A DNA stretch of 33,361 nt from an uncultured Muribaculaceae bacterium (GTDB lineage Bacteria > Bacteroidota > Bacteroidia > Bacteroidales > Muribaculaceae): NCBI GenBank assembly GCA_910579305.1, contig CAJTTA010000022.1, positions 1 through 33,361 of the forward strand, in the 5' to 3' direction. How positions within the stretch are numbered: position 1 is the stretch's first letter; each line of letters opens with the position of its first letter. This document shows, one piece after another, positions 1 to 8,473 of this stretch. Below the pieces are notes generated by a model. That model worked only from the letters and a program-made list of their open reading frames with translations, was not told the origin of the DNA and searched no databases. A program made the translations under genes and the position numbers.

Positions 1-1
1 C

Positions 2-1195
2 GTCCGACTTATACCCCAAAATTCGATGTTTTCAAATTTTTGTCATGTACTTAAGCTTAATATAAATAAAGCAGCGTTACTTATAGAAGCGAAAGATTAT
101 CAGGCCGCATTCCCTCTTATCAAGGCAGCAGAGCGTTATGCTTCAAGTGTGGAACAGAATATTGCCGTTATATCAGATAAAGGATTGATCTATGTACTTC
201 TTGGAGATAATAAATTTGCCGAAGAATGTTTTCGAAAAATAGAGCAGATGTCAAGTTCGCATTATCTTAAATCAGTGGCCCTGTTTAATTATGCCTTATT
301 GCTATGTCAAGAAAACAGATTTGGAGAGGCCGTAGAGGTGATAGCGGCCTGCAAGCGGCTTCTGGCTGTTCAGGATATTCATCACTTGAGGAGCGCCCTT
401 CTAAGAGTAGAGGCTGATATTTTTTATAGCATAGGAAATTATGCAGATGGATATAAGTGCTTAAGACAAGCAATAGAGATTAATGATTCGATTCTATCAG
501 TAGACAATATACGACAGATTATGAAACTTGCCAATGAGCAAGAGAGGTACAAGTTGCTTGCCAGTATTGACAGGCTTGATATTGAGAATAGGACACATAA
601 TATTGTAATTATTATAGCTGGTGTCTTAATCTTGATTCTTCTATTATTTATCTTGATGGTGATAATTAAAAATCGGAAAAAGAGTGCATTGATAGAATTA
701 CTCTCAAGTAAGATAAGATTTCATCGTAAGAGCTATGAAAAGGATATAAGCCACTATGAAGTTAAGCTGGAAGATAAACGTAGAGAACTGAACGAATACG
801 TTACTGTAATAGGAAAAGCAGAGAAAGCACTGGTTGAAATCAATAACATTGTCCGCAATTCTATAAATAGTGCTAACTCAGATAAGCGAATTGAGCAAAT
901 TATAACTGTTCTTAATCAGATCGGAATAATAACAACTGAAGAAGGAGATGCTTCTGATACATATAATAGGCTGTGTCTCAGAATAAAAGCTCCTCTTTTA
1001 AAATCGTTTCCCACACTTACGAAAAGCGAGATTGCCATGTGTGCATTCATTCTGATGGATACAAGCAATAAGGAGATAGCAATAATCCGTAATACATCAG
1101 TTCGCACAGTGGAGAATACAAAGTATCGAATGTATAAAAAGCTGAATGTGCCAGCTGACACGTCTGTAAAAGAATTCTTACTGTCAATGTTATAA
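2..1195 (+). CDS. TPR / membrane / LuxR-type HTH regulator, 5' end cut by the window
   Basis: The frame is open from base 2 with no stop before the first ATG at 26, so the gene very probably begins outside the window and 26 is an internal Met. Residues below are numbered from that Met. The N-terminal ~170 residues are helical with TPR-like spacing (several A-Y-L repeats). One hydrophobic segment lies at ~192-214, followed by a basic stop-transfer stretch. A charged, probably coiled-coil part follows at ~225-270. The C-terminus ends in a LuxR/GerE-like helix-turn-helix (LTKSEIAMC ... SNKEIA ... SVRTVENTKYRMYKKL). This order is common in Bacteroidetes regulators, in which a periplasmic TPR sensor is joined through the membrane to a cytoplasmic DNA-binding domain. 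Target genes are unknown; the LRR protein downstream has its own promoter and is only a neighbour. Confidence 0.85.
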   Translation, partial: VRLIPQNSMFSNFCHVLKLNINKAALLIEAKDYQAAFPLIKAAERYASSVEQNIAVISDKGLIYVLLGDNKFAEECFRKIEQMSSSHYLKSVALFNYALLLCQENRFGEAVEVIAACKRLLAVQDIHHLRSALLRVEADIFYSIGNYADGYKCLRQAIEINDSILSVDNIRQIMKLANEQERYKLLASIDRLDIENRTHNIVIIIAGVLILILLLFILMVIIKNRKKSALIELLSSKIRFHRKSYEKDISHYEVKLEDKRRELNEYVTVIGKAEKALVEINNIVRNSINSANSDKRIEQIITVLNQIGIITTEEGDASDTYNRLCLRIKAPLLKSFPTLTKSEIAMCAFILMDTSNKEIAIIRNTSVRTVENTKYRMYKKLNVPADTSVKEFLLSML

Positions 1196-1219
1196 TATTG
1201 CGCTAATCATATAGCACTG

Positions 1220-1244
1220 ACATGAGTGGCCAGACACTCCATGT
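1220..1244 (+). terminator. hairpin after the TPR/LuxR gene
   Basis: A stem of 9 pairs with one bulged C and a 6-nt loop (arms 1220-1228 and 1235-1244) lies 25 nt after the stop codon. It is followed by AT-rich sequence but no clean T-run, so it is a probable but not textbook terminator. Confidence 0.45.
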
Positions 1245-1343
1245 GTACTTATATATTGCTTATATATAGATTGTTATAGATTAATGAGTAGCTTTTGAGT
1301 ATACTCATTTAAGGTTTTCAAGTCATATTGAAGTAGGAATTTA

Positions 1344-1375
1344 TTTGTAATTAGGTCATGGGGTAACTAATTTTG
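1344..1375 (+). promoter_or_regulatory. Bacteroidetes-type promoter for the LRR gene
   Basis: TTTG at 1344-1347 is followed after 20 bp by TAATTTTG at 1368-1375. This matches the -33/-7 consensus of the Bacteroidetes primary sigma factor. The predicted start near 1382 leaves a leader of ~70 nt. Confidence 0.65.
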
Positions 1376-1454
1376 CGTTAATCGTATGAAAGTAAGGCAT
1401 TACCCGGGAGTTTTACAATGATATACGTATAAATTAACTCAAAACATTCTCGCT

Positions 1455-3860
1455 ATGAACTACTATCGTTTACTCATTCTCTTTGGAATGATGTTAGGCT
1501 TAAGCCTATACAGCTATAGTACACCCTCATTTACATATGAGGGGTTGAACTATGAGGTGATATCTGAAGAAGATTTCACATGCCGAGTAGCCTCTACGCC
1601 CAGTGCCTCAGGCAATATCAATGTGCCACAATGCGTATATGACGGAAATGTGCAGTACTCCGTGACTGAGATCGGAGAAAATGCCTTCAAAGGCAATGAA
1701 GCCATCACGGAAGTAAGGCTTCCCTCAAGCGTTACTACGCTTGATAGGAAGTGCTTCATGGGTTGTTCCTCTTTAGAGGAGATAAATCTTCCTTCTTCCG
1801 TAAGCCTCATTCAGGACGCCGCCTTCAGCGCTTGTACATCGCTTAGGAGCATAGAGATTCCTGATGCTGTGAGCGAATTTGGCTTCGGTGTGTTCGGCGA
1901 TTGCACCTCTCTAAGCTCTGTCACGTTAGGCCAGGGGCTTCAATCCATAGGCTACAATTGCTTTGAGAATTGTATATCGCTCACTGAGTTGACATGTCCT
2001 GAAGGGTTACATACAATTCAAAGCTACGCTTTTGATAACTGTACTGCACTTGCGATCGTAAATCTACCCTCCACCCTGACAACAATCGGATATGCTGCGT
2101 TTAATAAGTGCTCTTCCTTATCAAGCTTTAATGTAGCTGAAGGAAATGCCTGTTATAGTTCAATCAATGGTGTATTATTCAATGCAGATAAAAGCGAGCT
2201 GATATTGTGTCCTCAAAGTTTTAGAGGAGAATTCACCTGCCCTGACAAAACTTTAAGCATTGCAGCGGGGGCATTTAGAGGATGCTCCGGACTTTCATCA
2301 ATCAATCTCGGTAAGGTGACAGAAATTAATGATAATGCCTTTCAGGATTGCATATCAATAACAGAAGTCATTATTCCTGAAACGGTTGTCTCCTACGGAG
2401 CGTATATATTTTATGGCTGTTCCAGCCTTAAATCAGCGACTCTGCCCAGTAACCTCACCGACCTGCCTGACTGCCTTTTTGCCAATTGCTCATCTCTTAC
2501 AGAGATAGTGCTCCCCGAAGCGCTGACTCACATCGGCTCGGCTGCGTTCTTCGGTTGTGATTCCCTGACAGAAATATATATTCCAGCATCTGTTAATAAA
2601 ATAGATGATGAGGCATTTTTGGCCTGTATAAATCTAAAAAAAATAATTGTCGATTCGGAAAACACTGCCTATGAGAGTATTGACGGAATTCTATTTAATA
2701 AAGCTAAAGATACTTTATTGATGTATCCTAATGGGCTTGAAGGGGATTATGATGTGCCGAGTGGAGTAAGCAATATACACTATGCTGCATTTTATAAATG
2801 TAATAAATTGACTGCTGTAGCGTTGCCTTCTTCCGTAAGAATAATAGAGAAAATGGCATTTTATGAATGTATGTCACTTGCAGAAATCAATTTCCCTGAG
2901 GGCCTTGTATTTCTTGGAGAAGAAGCATTTTATCATTGTGAGAGCCTGAAAGAAATATCGCTTCCCAGATCTCTCCGAGCAGTGGAGGAGATGCGAGTGT
3001 TTCAAGGATGTATGGCACTGAAGAAAGTAACTTTGCCTAAGACATTTACCGCTATCGGTTATGGAATGTTTCAGGATTGTCAGGGCCTTGAAGAGATCAA
3101 TATACCTGCTTCCGTGAGCTATTTCGGGGATTATTGTTTCACATGGTGTTGTAGCTTAAAGGAAATCCGGATTCCTGATAACATCCGATATATGGGCTTA
3201 AATACTTTTACAAGATGCAATGCTTTAACCCATCTTGAAGTGCCGGAAGGTGTGAAGATAATACCATATGGATTTTGTACAAACTGTGATAACCTACTTG
3301 AAGTCGTATTGCCTTCTTCCTTGACTTATGTAGATGACTATGCTTTTGCTGCATGTATTGAGCTTCGTGAGATTATTCTTCCTGAAGGCCTGCAGAAAAT
3401 CGGTGGAATGGTGTTTGCAGAATGTGATAAATTATCAATTGTTAAGCTTCCCTCAACTCTTCAGAGCATCGGTTATGATTCCTTCAAATCATGTCGTTCT
3501 TTAAATCAGATAGATATTGAGGCGATTACACCCCCAGAATTGGACTCCCCTGTGTTTGATGAAGATGCTTATACTCAAGTCTCTCTCATTGTACCCGATG
3601 AAGCTATTGAGAACTATAAAAATGCCAATGAATGGTCTAATTTCTTAAATCTTAGTTCCATAGAAGCCCCACAATCTTTTGCTACAGTGGAGATTACAGG
3701 TCGTACAATCACCAATAATTCATTCTCAGACTTATGCATTTTTACAATTCAAGGTATGCGTGTAGCTACTCTAAGCAGTGGCAAAAGCTGTACTTTGCCA
3801 TCAGGAGGTATATATTTAATAAGTAATAATCATTTGACTAATAAAGTCGTTATTAGATGA
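1455..3860 (+). CDS. Secreted BspA-like leucine-rich-repeat protein
   Basis: The 801-residue protein starts with a hydrophobic signal peptide (~1-22). From ~45 to ~710 it consists of about twenty LRR_5 (BspA/TpLRR) repeats of ~23 residues, recognisable by the recurring pattern AF..C.SL..I.LP..V..I. The repeats are interrupted twice by the short 'S-I-x-G-(V/I)-L-F-N' insert typical of BspA proteins (near residues 235 and 415). The last ~60 residues form a beta-rich tail (IFTIQGMRVATL ... PSGGIYLISN ... KVVIR) resembling a type IX secretion sorting domain. BspA relatives act in adhesion to host or matrix proteins; the ligand here cannot be told. It is monocistronic, with a promoter at 1344-1375 and a hairpin at 3974-4003. 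Confidence 0.9.
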   Translation: MNYYRLLILFGMMLGLSLYSYSTPSFTYEGLNYEVISEEDFTCRVASTPSASGNINVPQCVYDGNVQYSVTEIGENAFKGNEAITEVRLPSSVTTLDRKCFMGCSSLEEINLPSSVSLIQDAAFSACTSLRSIEIPDAVSEFGFGVFGDCTSLSSVTLGQGLQSIGYNCFENCISLTELTCPEGLHTIQSYAFDNCTALAIVNLPSTLTTIGYAAFNKCSSLSSFNVAEGNACYSSINGVLFNADKSELILCPQSFRGEFTCPDKTLSIAAGAFRGCSGLSSINLGKVTEINDNAFQDCISITEVIIPETVVSYGAYIFYGCSSLKSATLPSNLTDLPDCLFANCSSLTEIVLPEALTHIGSAAFFGCDSLTEIYIPASVNKIDDEAFLACINLKKIIVDSENTAYESIDGILFNKAKDTLLMYPNGLEGDYDVPSGVSNIHYAAFYKCNKLTAVALPSSVRIIEKMAFYECMSLAEINFPEGLVFLGEEAFYHCESLKEISLPRSLRAVEEMRVFQGCMALKKVTLPKTFTAIGYGMFQDCQGLEEINIPASVSYFGDYCFTWCCSLKEIRIPDNIRYMGLNTFTRCNALTHLEVPEGVKIIPYGFCTNCDNLLEVVLPSSLTYVDDYAFAACIELREIILPEGLQKIGGMVFAECDKLSIVKLPSTLQSIGYDSFKSCRSLNQIDIEAITPPELDSPVFDEDAYTQVSLIVPDEAIENYKNANEWSNFLNLSSIEAPQSFATVEITGRTITNNSFSDLCIFTIQGMRVATLSSGKSCTLPSGGIYLISNNHLTNKVVIR

Positions 3861-3903
3861 TTATGGTGACCCTATTATCGTGATGTTAGTTATTATCTCA
3901 TAA

Positions 3904-3932
3904 TTGGTTAGACAACATATGTTGTATATTTG
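3904..3932 (+). promoter_or_regulatory. possible promoter of a very short transcript
   Basis: TTG at 3904-3906, 18 bp, then TATATTTG at 3925-3932. The -7 element is a full match but the spacing is short. Nothing coding lies between it and the hairpin at 3974-4003. Confidence 0.25.
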
Positions 3933-3973
3933 AAAGCACATAGTAGTGCAGAATGTAATTTTTATGCATTTTT

Positions 3974-4003
3974 AAAGCCGACTTGATTTGCCAAGCCGGC
4001 TTT
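3974..4003 (+). terminator. strong hairpin terminator after the LRR gene
   Basis: A 12-bp stem with one mismatch (arms 3974-3985 and 3992-4003) and a 6-nt loop carries AAAGCCG / CGGCTTT at its base and is followed by ATTATC. The A-run before and T-run after could also let it work in the reverse direction. Confidence 0.7.
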
Positions 4004-4168
4004 ATTATCATCTAAAAAGTGCAGGTTGGCAGATGCTATATTATGCAGCCTGTATATAAGCAGCAATCAAGAGAAAGATATGCTGATTTAATGTCTTTTA
4101 ACACCTGAAGCTCGACGTTTTGGTTAAGTTTGCGTCTTATTAGATAGAATTCAAAAGTTGTACCTGCC

Positions 4169-4660
4169 ATGTTCAAGAAGATAAGACGTAAAAGCATTGA
4201 CAAGATAATAGAGGATAACCTTGATTATCTTGTGAGATTTGCATATTATCGCCTTGGAAATCGCATTGAGGCAGAGGATGTCGTGTATGATGCCGTTCTG
4301 ACATTCCTGGACAGAGATCTCTCTGCGCTACAACCTGAAAGTGTAAGATCTTATCTGTTTCGTATAGTTTACAATATATGTATGGATAAAATGCGGAATA
4401 AAGACAGACAGAAGATATCTTTGGAATCTATTGATATTGCAGACAGTGATGATGATCTACTTGATTTAGAGGAAATCAATAGAATCAATGAATGTCTCGG
4501 CTGCCTGCCTTCTCGAGAAGCAGACATAATAAGAATGAATGTGATTGAGAATTTATCTTTTGTCGAAATCAGCAGAATTCTGTCAATTCCTCAGTCAACA
4601 GCCAAGTCACGGTATAAATCCGGTATGGAAAGATTGCGGAAACTATTCATTAACAAATAA
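4169..4660 (+). CDS. ECF-type RNA polymerase sigma factor
   Basis: At 163 residues it has the size of an ECF sigma factor. Region 2 spans ~17-85 (YLVRFAYYRLGN..EAEDVVYDAV and SYLFRIVYNICMDKMRN). A sigma-4 helix-turn-helix spans ~105-160 (LPSREADIIRMNVIENLSFVEI, then PQSTAKSRYKSGMERLRK). It would direct RNA polymerase to a small regulon, probably including its own operon. It is followed after 13 nt by a single-pass membrane protein and then by an outer-membrane receptor, which suggests a cell-surface signalling unit. TAAGTTTG at 4125-4132 is a possible -7 element, but no good -33 element lies at the right distance, so the promoter may depend on this sigma factor itself. Confidence 0.9.
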   Translation: MFKKIRRKSIDKIIEDNLDYLVRFAYYRLGNRIEAEDVVYDAVLTFLDRDLSALQPESVRSYLFRIVYNICMDKMRNKDRQKISLESIDIADSDDDLLDLEEINRINECLGCLPSREADIIRMNVIENLSFVEISRILSIPQSTAKSRYKSGMERLRKLFINK

Positions 4661-4673
4661 AAAATGTCATAGC

Positions 4674-5831
4674 ATGGATAACTACAAGGAAATAAGAGAA
4701 TTGTTGAAGCCTCGCCGTGACATAACGGCTTCTGCTGAACTTCGGCATAATGTGCGGCGAGCGCTTGACCGGGGAAAGAAAAGCCTGGTCTCCCGCACGT
4801 GGCTGCTTGGCGGAATAAGTCTAAGCAGTGCTGTTGCCGCTATTTTACTAATTGTATTTCTTCCCTCCGGGATATCTGCCAAGGAGGTTCTTTCTGAGGC
4901 TATCGAGGCGTTTTCTCACACTGAAAATATCGATATGATTGTTGAGATAAGGACACGTCCAATTGAGAACTTCCGATATATGGATATAAATGCAGATTTT
5001 GTCTCACATCATATTTGTATTGCCAAGTCGGATTCGGCAATGCAATGGCGGATCGACAAGGGTGAACGCTTGGCAACCGGCAATGGAAGGGACATTCACA
5101 CTTGGATACCTTCCTTGAAATTAGGGTTTCACCTTCAAGATACCGACAATGAGAATGTATTGGGATATCTGGCGAATCTGCTGTCACCATGGGAAATACT
5201 GAATTCCGAGTTTGATAACTGCGTAAGAAATAGAGGAGCAGAATATCATATAAATAAGACAGGAACAGATATAATACTTACAGTTTATGCTGCTGCACAA
5301 GGGAATTTTGACAATATCTATTTACTGAACAGTTCCATCACCGAGTCAGAGAATGTGCGCAGATATGTGATTGACGCTGATACCAAAAGATTAAAGAGCG
5401 CAACAGTCAGTGTCATGTCGGGAAAGAGGGAGATTGTCGTGCTCAAAATGACATCTATAAATTACGACTATCAAGACAATGCTATATGCCGGCTTCCTGA
5501 TGGTGTGAAGTTTGTAGAGACAGAAGATCAGCCTGCCGGATTAAAAGGTCTTAGCGCGGAGGAAGCAGCAAGTACCGTGCTAAGTGCGTTTGCAGACTGG
5601 AACACAACAATTCTCGATAAAGTGATTATGCACGAAGTATCTGATGTCGCTTATAAAGAACAATTCAGGGGTTCAAGCCTGATTTCTATAGGCAAGTCTT
5701 TTACGTCAGGATCAGGAAATTCTATTTTTGTTCCATATACATTGGAACTTCGGGACGGATCTTTACATCGCCATAATATAGCCTTGCAGAAAACCGACTC
5801 AGACGGCTGGATAGTTGTAGGCGGTCTTTAA
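4674..5831 (+). CDS. Single-pass membrane protein, putative anti-sigma factor
   Basis: I take the start at 4674 (MDNYKEIREL, 385 residues). The open frame reaches back to an ATG at 4545, but that would overlap the sigma gene by 116 nt. Residues 1-42 are charged and would be cytoplasmic; a hydrophobic segment lies at ~43-64; the remaining ~320 residues would be periplasmic. The first periplasmic part (AKEVLSEAIEAF...) has the look of a LolA/RseB-like domain, judged by eye only. Position directly behind an ECF sigma gene and the topology argue for an anti-sigma role. It does not show an obvious FecR domain or a zinc-binding HxxxCxxC anti-sigma motif. The family is not firmly recognised. Confidence 0.75.
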   Translation: MDNYKEIRELLKPRRDITASAELRHNVRRALDRGKKSLVSRTWLLGGISLSSAVAAILLIVFLPSGISAKEVLSEAIEAFSHTENIDMIVEIRTRPIENFRYMDINADFVSHHICIAKSDSAMQWRIDKGERLATGNGRDIHTWIPSLKLGFHLQDTDNENVLGYLANLLSPWEILNSEFDNCVRNRGAEYHINKTGTDIILTVYAAAQGNFDNIYLLNSSITESENVRRYVIDADTKRLKSATVSVMSGKREIVVLKMTSINYDYQDNAICRLPDGVKFVETEDQPAGLKGLSAEEAASTVLSAFADWNTTILDKVIMHEVSDVAYKEQFRGSSLISIGKSFTSGSGNSIFVPYTLELRDGSLHRHNIALQKTDSDGWIVVGGL

Positions 5832-5860
5832 CGGAGTAAGAACTTAACAATCAAGATACA

Positions 5861-8176
5861 ATGCTACTAAAGAACTTAGTGGCAGGGCTATTGCTCTGCC
5901 TGTGTTTCAACGCCCTGTCTGCGACAAAGTTGACTTATGAGGGTGTGGTAAAAGATGATTCCGGCAATCCTGTGGAATTTGCCAATGTCGCCCTGCTATC
6001 TTTAAATGATTCTATACTTATAGCCGGGAGTGTGACGGATATGGCAGGACAATTTACAATTCTCGGTAATGACAGCCCTGTATATCTGCGCATCACTGCT
6101 ATGGGGTTTGAGGATATGATAATAACCAATCCCTCCGCCGATGTAGGCGACATTATCCTTGCTCCGGCATCATATATGCTTGGTGAAGTTGTTGTAAAAG
6201 GTTCCCGGCCCATGGCGAAGCTGAAAAGCGATGGCGTGCAGATAGCAATCGCAGGCTCACACCTTGCCAATACAGGCACGGCTCTTGAAGTGCTCGGAAA
6301 AATGCCTTTTGTAGTCAGGTCTGGTGCAGAGATAGAAGTTATAGGGAAAGGCTCACCGCTGATATACATAAACGGCCGACAGGTGCGTGATATGTCGGAA
6401 CTTGATCAGCTTGCCTCTTCGCAGATCAAAAGTGTCGATGTAGTCACCAATCCCGGAGCAAGCTACGCATCGACAGTCAACTCAGTGATACGGATTACAA
6501 CAGTAGCACCGGAAGGAGAAGGATTTGCATTCAATGACCGTACGACAGTAGGATATAAACATTATGTCTATCTGTTTGAGCAGGTAAATCTCAATTGGCG
6601 TAAAAACGGTTTTGACTTTTTCGGCATGTTGAATTATGAAAATTACCGGGAGCGTCCCGGATTCTCCAATAGCACTACACAATATCTCAAATCGGGAATT
6701 GTGCAACAGCAGGGCCGCGGGCGTGACTTAGCTAAATATCCTGTATATCAAGCTAAGATAGGACTAAATTACAAATTATCATCTCATAACTTCGGATTTT
6801 ATTATGATTTTTCATATAAACCATCCACCATCAATGGCACCTCTGTCACTGATCGCTATATTGATCAAATATTTCAAGAAACCCTTGATAATATATCTAA
6901 TTCAAGTCGACAGAACCGTCAACATCTTGTCAGTGCCTATTATTCGGGACAGATAGGCAAATGGATTTTTTCAGCCAATTTTGATGCCTTGTGGCAGATT
7001 AACGATAGACACACCAATGAAATTGAAACATCCAATATCAATATAGCACGGAATGTTGCTACGGTCAACAATGTCGGCAATCATCTTCTTGCGGGTAACA
7101 TCACAGCGTCTTTCCCTGTTTGGAAGGGTGATGTAAAATTCGGAACTGAAGTCAGCAATATTCACCGTACAGATGAATATATAGGAAATGCCGATTACAT
7201 CACTGACAATGATGTAAAGATAAATGAGACAACAGCGGCTCTGTTTGCCGAGACAGAGCAGACCTTTGGTAGTATAACAGCAAATGTGGGCTTACGCTGG
7301 GAGTACACCGATTCCAAGTATTGGCAATCCGGGCAACTCAGTGATGATCAAAGCCGCAACTATCATAATCTTGCGCCATCATGCTCTTTATCATTCCCGA
7401 TTGGCAATGTCAACACACGTTTATCATATATGAGAAAGACAACGCGCCCGGCTTTTGAGCAACTTAGCTCGGCTGTAAAGTATATTGACCGATACAGTTA
7501 TGAATCCGGCAATCCTAATCTAGAACCAATATACCGTGATTATATTTCAGCATCTGCGTCGTGGAAAGACTTTGTTCTGGAGCTTGAGTATTATACAACT
7601 AAAAACTATTTCATGTGGCAGACGTCAGAATATTCCGGCAATAACGATGTCACTCTGCTGACAATGGTGAATATGCCGAGATTCAACACCTATGGAGCCT
7701 ATATAAATTATTCACCTACATTCTTCGGATTCTGGCATCCATCTGTTATGGCAGGATTCAGCGCACAGGATTTCAAGATAAACCATAAGGCTAAAATCGT
7801 TAAATTGAATCGGCCATTGGGCATATTTCGATTCGACAATTCCATACATCTTCCATGGGACATGTGGCTGAATGCTGATTTCTCGGCACAGACTTCAGGG
7901 AATGGAGATAATTGTTATATAAAACCATATTGGCAATGCAATATCGGAGTGTATAAATCATTTGCCAATGATACTTGGAGCGTTAAACTGCAACTAACCG
8001 ATGTCTTCGACACATGGAGACAGGATATTACATTCTACGATGACATTAGTCGTATCTCAGTGAAAAAGATATATGACACTCGTGACTTGTCGATTACGAT
8101 TAGATATAACTTCAATTACGCACGATCGCGCTATAAGGGGCGTGGTGCCGGAAATACCGACAAGAGCAGATTTTGA
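5861..8176 (+). CDS. Outer-membrane beta-barrel receptor with carboxypeptidase-like domain
   Basis: The 771-residue protein has a signal peptide (1-21, ending NALSA). A CarboxypepD_reg-like domain follows at ~25-105 (YEGVVKDDSGNPVEFANVAL). Next comes a plug-like domain at ~110-215 (LGEVVVKGSRP, then YINGRQVRDMSELDQLASSQIKSVDVVTNPGASY). A long beta-barrel rich in alternating aromatic residues runs to the C-terminal Phe. This fits the 'outer membrane beta-barrel family' related to TonB-dependent receptors (PF14905-like). No SusD-type lipoprotein follows, so it is not a classic polysaccharide locus. It is the third gene of the ECF sigma operon, 29 nt after the putative anti-sigma gene, and could be signal receptor, regulated target or both. 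The substrate is unknown. Confidence 0.85.
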   Translation: MLLKNLVAGLLLCLCFNALSATKLTYEGVVKDDSGNPVEFANVALLSLNDSILIAGSVTDMAGQFTILGNDSPVYLRITAMGFEDMIITNPSADVGDIILAPASYMLGEVVVKGSRPMAKLKSDGVQIAIAGSHLANTGTALEVLGKMPFVVRSGAEIEVIGKGSPLIYINGRQVRDMSELDQLASSQIKSVDVVTNPGASYASTVNSVIRITTVAPEGEGFAFNDRTTVGYKHYVYLFEQVNLNWRKNGFDFFGMLNYENYRERPGFSNSTTQYLKSGIVQQQGRGRDLAKYPVYQAKIGLNYKLSSHNFGFYYDFSYKPSTINGTSVTDRYIDQIFQETLDNISNSSRQNRQHLVSAYYSGQIGKWIFSANFDALWQINDRHTNEIETSNINIARNVATVNNVGNHLLAGNITASFPVWKGDVKFGTEVSNIHRTDEYIGNADYITDNDVKINETTAALFAETEQTFGSITANVGLRWEYTDSKYWQSGQLSDDQSRNYHNLAPSCSLSFPIGNVNTRLSYMRKTTRPAFEQLSSAVKYIDRYSYESGNPNLEPIYRDYISASASWKDFVLELEYYTTKNYFMWQTSEYSGNNDVTLLTMVNMPRFNTYGAYINYSPTFFGFWHPSVMAGFSAQDFKINHKAKIVKLNRPLGIFRFDNSIHLPWDMWLNADFSAQTSGNGDNCYIKPYWQCNIGVYKSFANDTWSVKLQLTDVFDTWRQDITFYDDISRISVKKIYDTRDLSITIRYNFNYARSRYKGRGAGNTDKSRF

Positions 8177-8199
8177 GAAGAATTATAATTTATTCAAGC

Positions 8200-8236
8200 A
8201 GAGTGGTCTCCGATAAAACCAATTGGCGATCACTCT
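8200..8236 (+). terminator. hairpin terminator of the ECF sigma operon
   Basis: A 9-bp stem including one G-T pair (arms 8200-8208 and 8228-8236) with a 19-nt loop lies 24 nt after the receptor stop codon. T-tract is short (TCTTTG). Confidence 0.5.
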
Positions 8237-8398
8237 TTGCTGCAATATGGAGTAGGTGCCATTACACATTCTGAGGGCCGGTTTTCATTTCTAATTAAAT
8301 ATAGCGTATAAACAACAAATGTATTCTTTGTAACATGACAAAAGTTATTTAATTAAGTGCTTGATCGAAGAATTATCGCTATATTTTTTATATATATC

Positions 8399-8429
8399 TT
8401 GCAGTGTTTAGAAAATTTCACTACATTTG
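8399..8429 (+). promoter_or_regulatory. Bacteroidetes-type promoter for the choice-of-anchor-J gene
   Basis: TTG at 8399-8401, 20 bp, TACATTTG at 8422-8429. The predicted start near 8436 lies downstream of the upstream in-frame ATG (8357), which supports translation from 8474. Confidence 0.65.
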
Positions 8430-8473
8430 TCGCCAAGAATAACCGAGAATATCTTTCTAAAACCTATTATCTT

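Noticed and set aside
4545..4673. longer N-terminus for the putative anti-sigma protein
   Set aside because: It would overlap the sigma gene by over 100 nt, and the encoded residues are an out-of-frame shadow of sigma region 4.
8357..8473. longer N-terminus for the choice-of-anchor-J protein
   Set aside because: It would put 39 residues before a clear signal peptide, and the promoter at 8399-8429 lies inside that extension.
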